Shown here piece after piece: positions 7,115-8,953 of a DNA stretch of 8,953 nucleotides. The notes below the pieces were generated by a model. It made no database searches. It was not told the origin of the DNA and saw only the letters and a list, made by a program, of their open reading frames with translations. The translations under genes were made by a program, and so were the position numbers. Source of the stretch: Pseudomonadales bacterium (GTDB taxonomy: Bacteria; Pseudomonadota; Gammaproteobacteria; Pseudomonadales; UBA7239); assembly GCA_020443005.1 (NCBI GenBank), contig JAGRJA010000297.1, positions 1 to 8,953 on the forward strand, read 5' to 3'. How positions within the stretch are numbered: the stretch's first letter is position 1; the number at the start of each line of letters is the position of its first letter.

Positions 7115-8485
7115 ATGCACATTCACATTCTCGGCATCTGTGGCACCTTCATGGGCAGTCTCGCCATCCTTGCCAAAGAACTCGGCCATCAGGTCAGTGG
7201 TTGCGATGCCGGCGTATACCCGCCGATGAGCACCCAGCTTGAAGCGCAAGGTATCACCCTGATGGAAGCTTACAAGCCCGAACACCTGCAACCTCACCCC
7301 GATCTGGTGATTGTCGGTAACGCCATGAGTCGCGGCAACCCCTGTGTGGAATATGTGCTTAACAAGCAACTGAATTACACCTCGGGCCCGCAGTGGTTAT
7401 GCGATCATATCCTCAAGGACAAATGGGTGCTGGCCGTCGCCGGAACACATGGCAAAACCACAACCAGCACCATGCTGGCCTGGATACTCGAATACGCCGG
7501 CATGAAACCCGGTTTTCTTATTGGCGGTGTACCGAAAAACTTTGATGCCTCTGCCCGTTTGGGCGATTCTGCATTTTTTGTTGTAGAAGCGGATGAATAC
7601 GACAGCGCTTTTTTTGACAAGCGTTCGAAGTTCATTCATTACCGACCGCGGACCGCCATACTGAACAATCTCGAATTTGACCACGCCGATATTTTTGACA
7701 ATCTGGCTGCCATCCAGAAACAGTTTCACCATCTGGTAAGAACGATACCCTCCCAGGGCTTGATCATTTCTCCCGACAATGCCGAAGCCCTTGATGAAGT
7801 ACTGGAGACAGGCTGCTGGAGTGAAACAACCCGCTTCGGTTTTAACCCCGAAAGCCCATGGCGTGCCGAGCTGCTCCACGAGGATGGCAGCCGGTTCAAG
7901 GTCATAACAGAAGAGACTGTTGCCGAAATCCACTGGTCACATCAGGGGACACACAATGTAAACAATGCAATTGCCGCTATCGCCGCCGCTCACCATGTTG
8001 GCGTCAGGCCGGAAACCAGTGCCGAGGCACTCTGTCAGTTTTCCGGTGTTAAAAGACGCATGGAGCTATTGATCAATAGAAACGGCTTCAGGGTCTACGA
8101 TGATTTTGCCCATCACCCCACCGCCATCGCTTCAACCCTGAGTGGCCTGCGAAAACAGGTAGGCACGGAAAAAATCATTGCCGTCATCGAGCCCAGATCA
8201 AACACCATGAGAATGGGCGCACACCGCGACAAACTGGCAGAAAGCTGTGCGCTTGCCGATGAAGTGATCTGGTATCAACCGGCAGGCATGCACTGGAGTC
8301 TTGAAGATGTCGTCGCCTCCTGCAGGAACCGGGCGAGTATCCAGCAAGATATCGACTCAATTATATCCAGCCTGATGAGCCGGAAAAACGAAACAACCAC
8401 GCACATTCTGATTATGAGCAATGGCGGCTTTGCAGGCATTCATCGTAGGCTCGTCGACAGGATAAAAGCCGAAAACACGCCCTGA
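7115..8485 (+). CDS. mpl: UDP-N-acetylmuramate:L-Ala-gamma-D-Glu-meso-DAP ligase (Mpl)
   Basis: The 456-residue protein has the length and motifs of Mpl, a Mur-ligase relative. The N-terminal domain opens with HIHILGICGTFMGSLAILAK (2-21), a nucleotide-binding Rossmann motif whose CGTFMG form is typical of Mpl rather than MurC. The ATP-binding loop GTHGKTTT is at 110-117, EADEYDSAF starts at 158, HNVNN is at 280-284, and YDDFAHHPTAI begins at 328. Mpl recycles the tripeptide L-Ala-gamma-D-Glu-meso-DAP released during wall turnover by joining it to UDP-MurNAc in the cytoplasm, bypassing MurC, MurD and MurE. It is not essential in known hosts but marks a Gram-negative with DAP-type peptidoglycan. 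ATG 7115 is preceded by a weak GGAATCAGG region. It is divergent from pfp and followed by a strong intrinsic terminator, so it may be monocistronic. Confidence 0.95.
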   Translation: MHIHILGICGTFMGSLAILAKELGHQVSGCDAGVYPPMSTQLEAQGITLMEAYKPEHLQPHPDLVIVGNAMSRGNPCVEYVLNKQLNYTSGPQWLCDHILKDKWVLAVAGTHGKTTTSTMLAWILEYAGMKPGFLIGGVPKNFDASARLGDSAFFVVEADEYDSAFFDKRSKFIHYRPRTAILNNLEFDHADIFDNLAAIQKQFHHLVRTIPSQGLIISPDNAEALDEVLETGCWSETTRFGFNPESPWRAELLHEDGSRFKVITEETVAEIHWSHQGTHNVNNAIAAIAAAHHVGVRPETSAEALCQFSGVKRRMELLINRNGFRVYDDFAHHPTAIASTLSGLRKQVGTEKIIAVIEPRSNTMRMGAHRDKLAESCALADEVIWYQPAGMHWSLEDVVASCRNRASIQQDIDSIISSLMSRKNETTTHILIMSNGGFAGIHRRLVDRIKAENTP

Positions 8486-8513
8486 CATACTGCACTCAAC
8501 CGCTCAGGCAAAT

Positions 8514-8540
8514 CGGGCTGGCGTTTAGCCCGCTTTTTTT
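8514..8540 (+). terminator. Intrinsic terminator of mpl
   Basis: CGGGCT (8514-8519) pairs perfectly with AGCCCG (8527-8532) around a 7-base loop, followed by C and seven T residues (8534-8540). It lies 29 bases after the mpl stop. The T-tract overlaps the last codon of the converging cytochrome gene (stop at 8539-8541). The minus-strand side lacks a T-run, so it should act mainly on mpl transcripts. Confidence 0.8.
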
Positions 8541-8859
8541 ACTTTGTCTTTTCAACACTGTGCTCAAGTACAAAATGGCTGAGCGCAGCAAGCTGCTCAC
8601 CTTCGATATGGGGAAACGCCGGCATCATCACACCACCATGAAGAATACGACCCGCAATGTAACCGGCGTTTCGTTCATCATCCGACAAACTGAAATACTT
8701 GTCAGATGACGCTGGCAGCGGATGATGACATCCGGCACAGGCATCGTTGAATACCGTTTCGGGCGACGCTCCCTGAACTGCAACATAATGACTGCTGCAT
8801 GCTGCAAGAAAAAAACCGGTGCAAATCACCACCAATAACGCAAAAACCCTGTTGAACAT
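8539..8859 (-). CDS. Small lipoprotein c-type cytochrome (single haem)
   Basis: The 106-residue protein has a lipoprotein signal peptide: a positively charged start (MFNR), a hydrophobic stretch to residue 18, then the lipobox LAAC with Cys21 as the predicted lipidation site. One haem-binding CAGCH is at 41-45, and Met78 or Met79 before Pro80 (GGVMMPAFP) is a plausible distal haem ligand. The C-terminal helix (about 87-100) fits the class I cytochrome c fold. It should be exported, anchored to a membrane and carry electrons in the periplasm; its partner is unknown. Residues 46-70, between the haem site and the methionine, contain a histidine (H46) and are polar. ATG 8857-8859 follows AAGGA at 9-base spacing. 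It lies 36 bases downstream of another minus-strand gene and may be its operon partner. Confidence 0.88.
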   Translation of the reverse strand: MFNRVFALLVVICTGFFLAACSSHYVAVQGASPETVFNDACAGCHHPLPASSDKYFSLSDDERNAGYIAGRILHGGVMMPAFPHIEGEQLAALSHFVLEHSVEKTK

Positions 8860-8868
8860 TCTCGTACT

Positions 8869-8873
8869 TCCTT
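8869..8873 (-). promoter_or_regulatory. Ribosome binding site of the cytochrome gene
   Basis: The minus strand reads AAGGA here, 9 bases before the cytochrome ATG at 8859. It supports that start codon, which also places the lipoprotein signal peptide correctly. Confidence 0.6.
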
Positions 8874-8895
8874 ACAAAACTTATCGTCGATTTAT

Positions 8896-8953
8896 TCAGT
8901 GCGTCGACAGAAACGCCTGAATTTCAGCTTTTCTGCCCTGATCGGCAATCACC
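8896..8953 (-). CDS. C-terminal end of an unidentified protein, truncated by the window edge
   Basis: Reading leftward from the right edge, one minus-strand frame gives VIADQGRKAEIQAFLSTH and then a TGA at 8896-8898. The composition looks like an amphipathic C-terminal helix. The stop lies 36 bases upstream of the cytochrome ATG on the same strand, as expected for a preceding operon member. Eighteen residues are too few to name a family, and coding status rests on this frame being open and well placed. Confidence 0.45.
   Translation of the reverse strand, partial: VIADQGRKAEIQAFLSTH

Noticed and set aside
7397..7933. A 178-codon minus-strand open frame within mpl
   Set aside because: It overlaps the ATP-binding and central domain of mpl in antisense and shows no family features.
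1..8953. CRISPR array, insertion sequence, prophage or tRNA gene
   Set aside because: I found no regularly spaced repeats, transposase motifs, terminal inverted repeats, phage genes or cloverleaf sequence on either strand.

Overview
This window reads as chromosomal housekeeping DNA from a Gram-negative proteobacterium, most likely a gammaproteobacterium. Three genes suggest this: mpl (muropeptide recycling with meso-diaminopimelate), ubiX (flavin prenyltransferase for ubiquinone synthesis) and a lipoprotein c-type cytochrome. Base composition looks even, near 50% GC by eye, and no gene stands out as foreign. I see no insertion sequences, tRNA or rRNA genes, CRISPR arrays or phage genes. The genus cannot be fixed from the sequence alone.

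Layout from left to right. Positions 1-375 (+) are the C-terminal end of a small protein with a phospholipase A2-like CCxxHD centre. Six bases later, at 382-1911 (+), comes an AMP-forming acyl-CoA synthetase-like ligase; the two may be co-translated. Converging on it, 11 bp apart, is a c-di-GMP phosphodiesterase-type EAL protein with a C-terminal sensor-like domain (1923-3227, -). A 250-bp gap holds a candidate promoter and two consecutive palindromes ahead of a PIN-PhoH ATPase (about 3490-4908, +). Converging on phoH is a minus-strand pair: a pyrophosphate-type phosphofructokinase (5609-6871), then ubiX (4951-5550). Divergent from the kinase is mpl (7115-8485, +), ended by a clear intrinsic terminator whose T-tract overlaps the stop codon of the converging cytochrome gene (8539-8859, -). 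The right edge holds the last 18 codons of another minus-strand gene.

The genes do not form one obvious pathway. Possible functional pairs are lipid release plus acyl activation (first two genes) and, less clearly, the kinase and ubiX, which share a transcription direction. The most notable points are the PPi-type active site of the phosphofructokinase and its position between mpl and ubiX, the adjacent palindromes in the phoH leader, the EAL protein with a non-ATG start and an apparently complete active site, and two compact convergent-gene junctions where hairpins overlap stop codons. I did not find convincing evidence of a novel multi-gene system.
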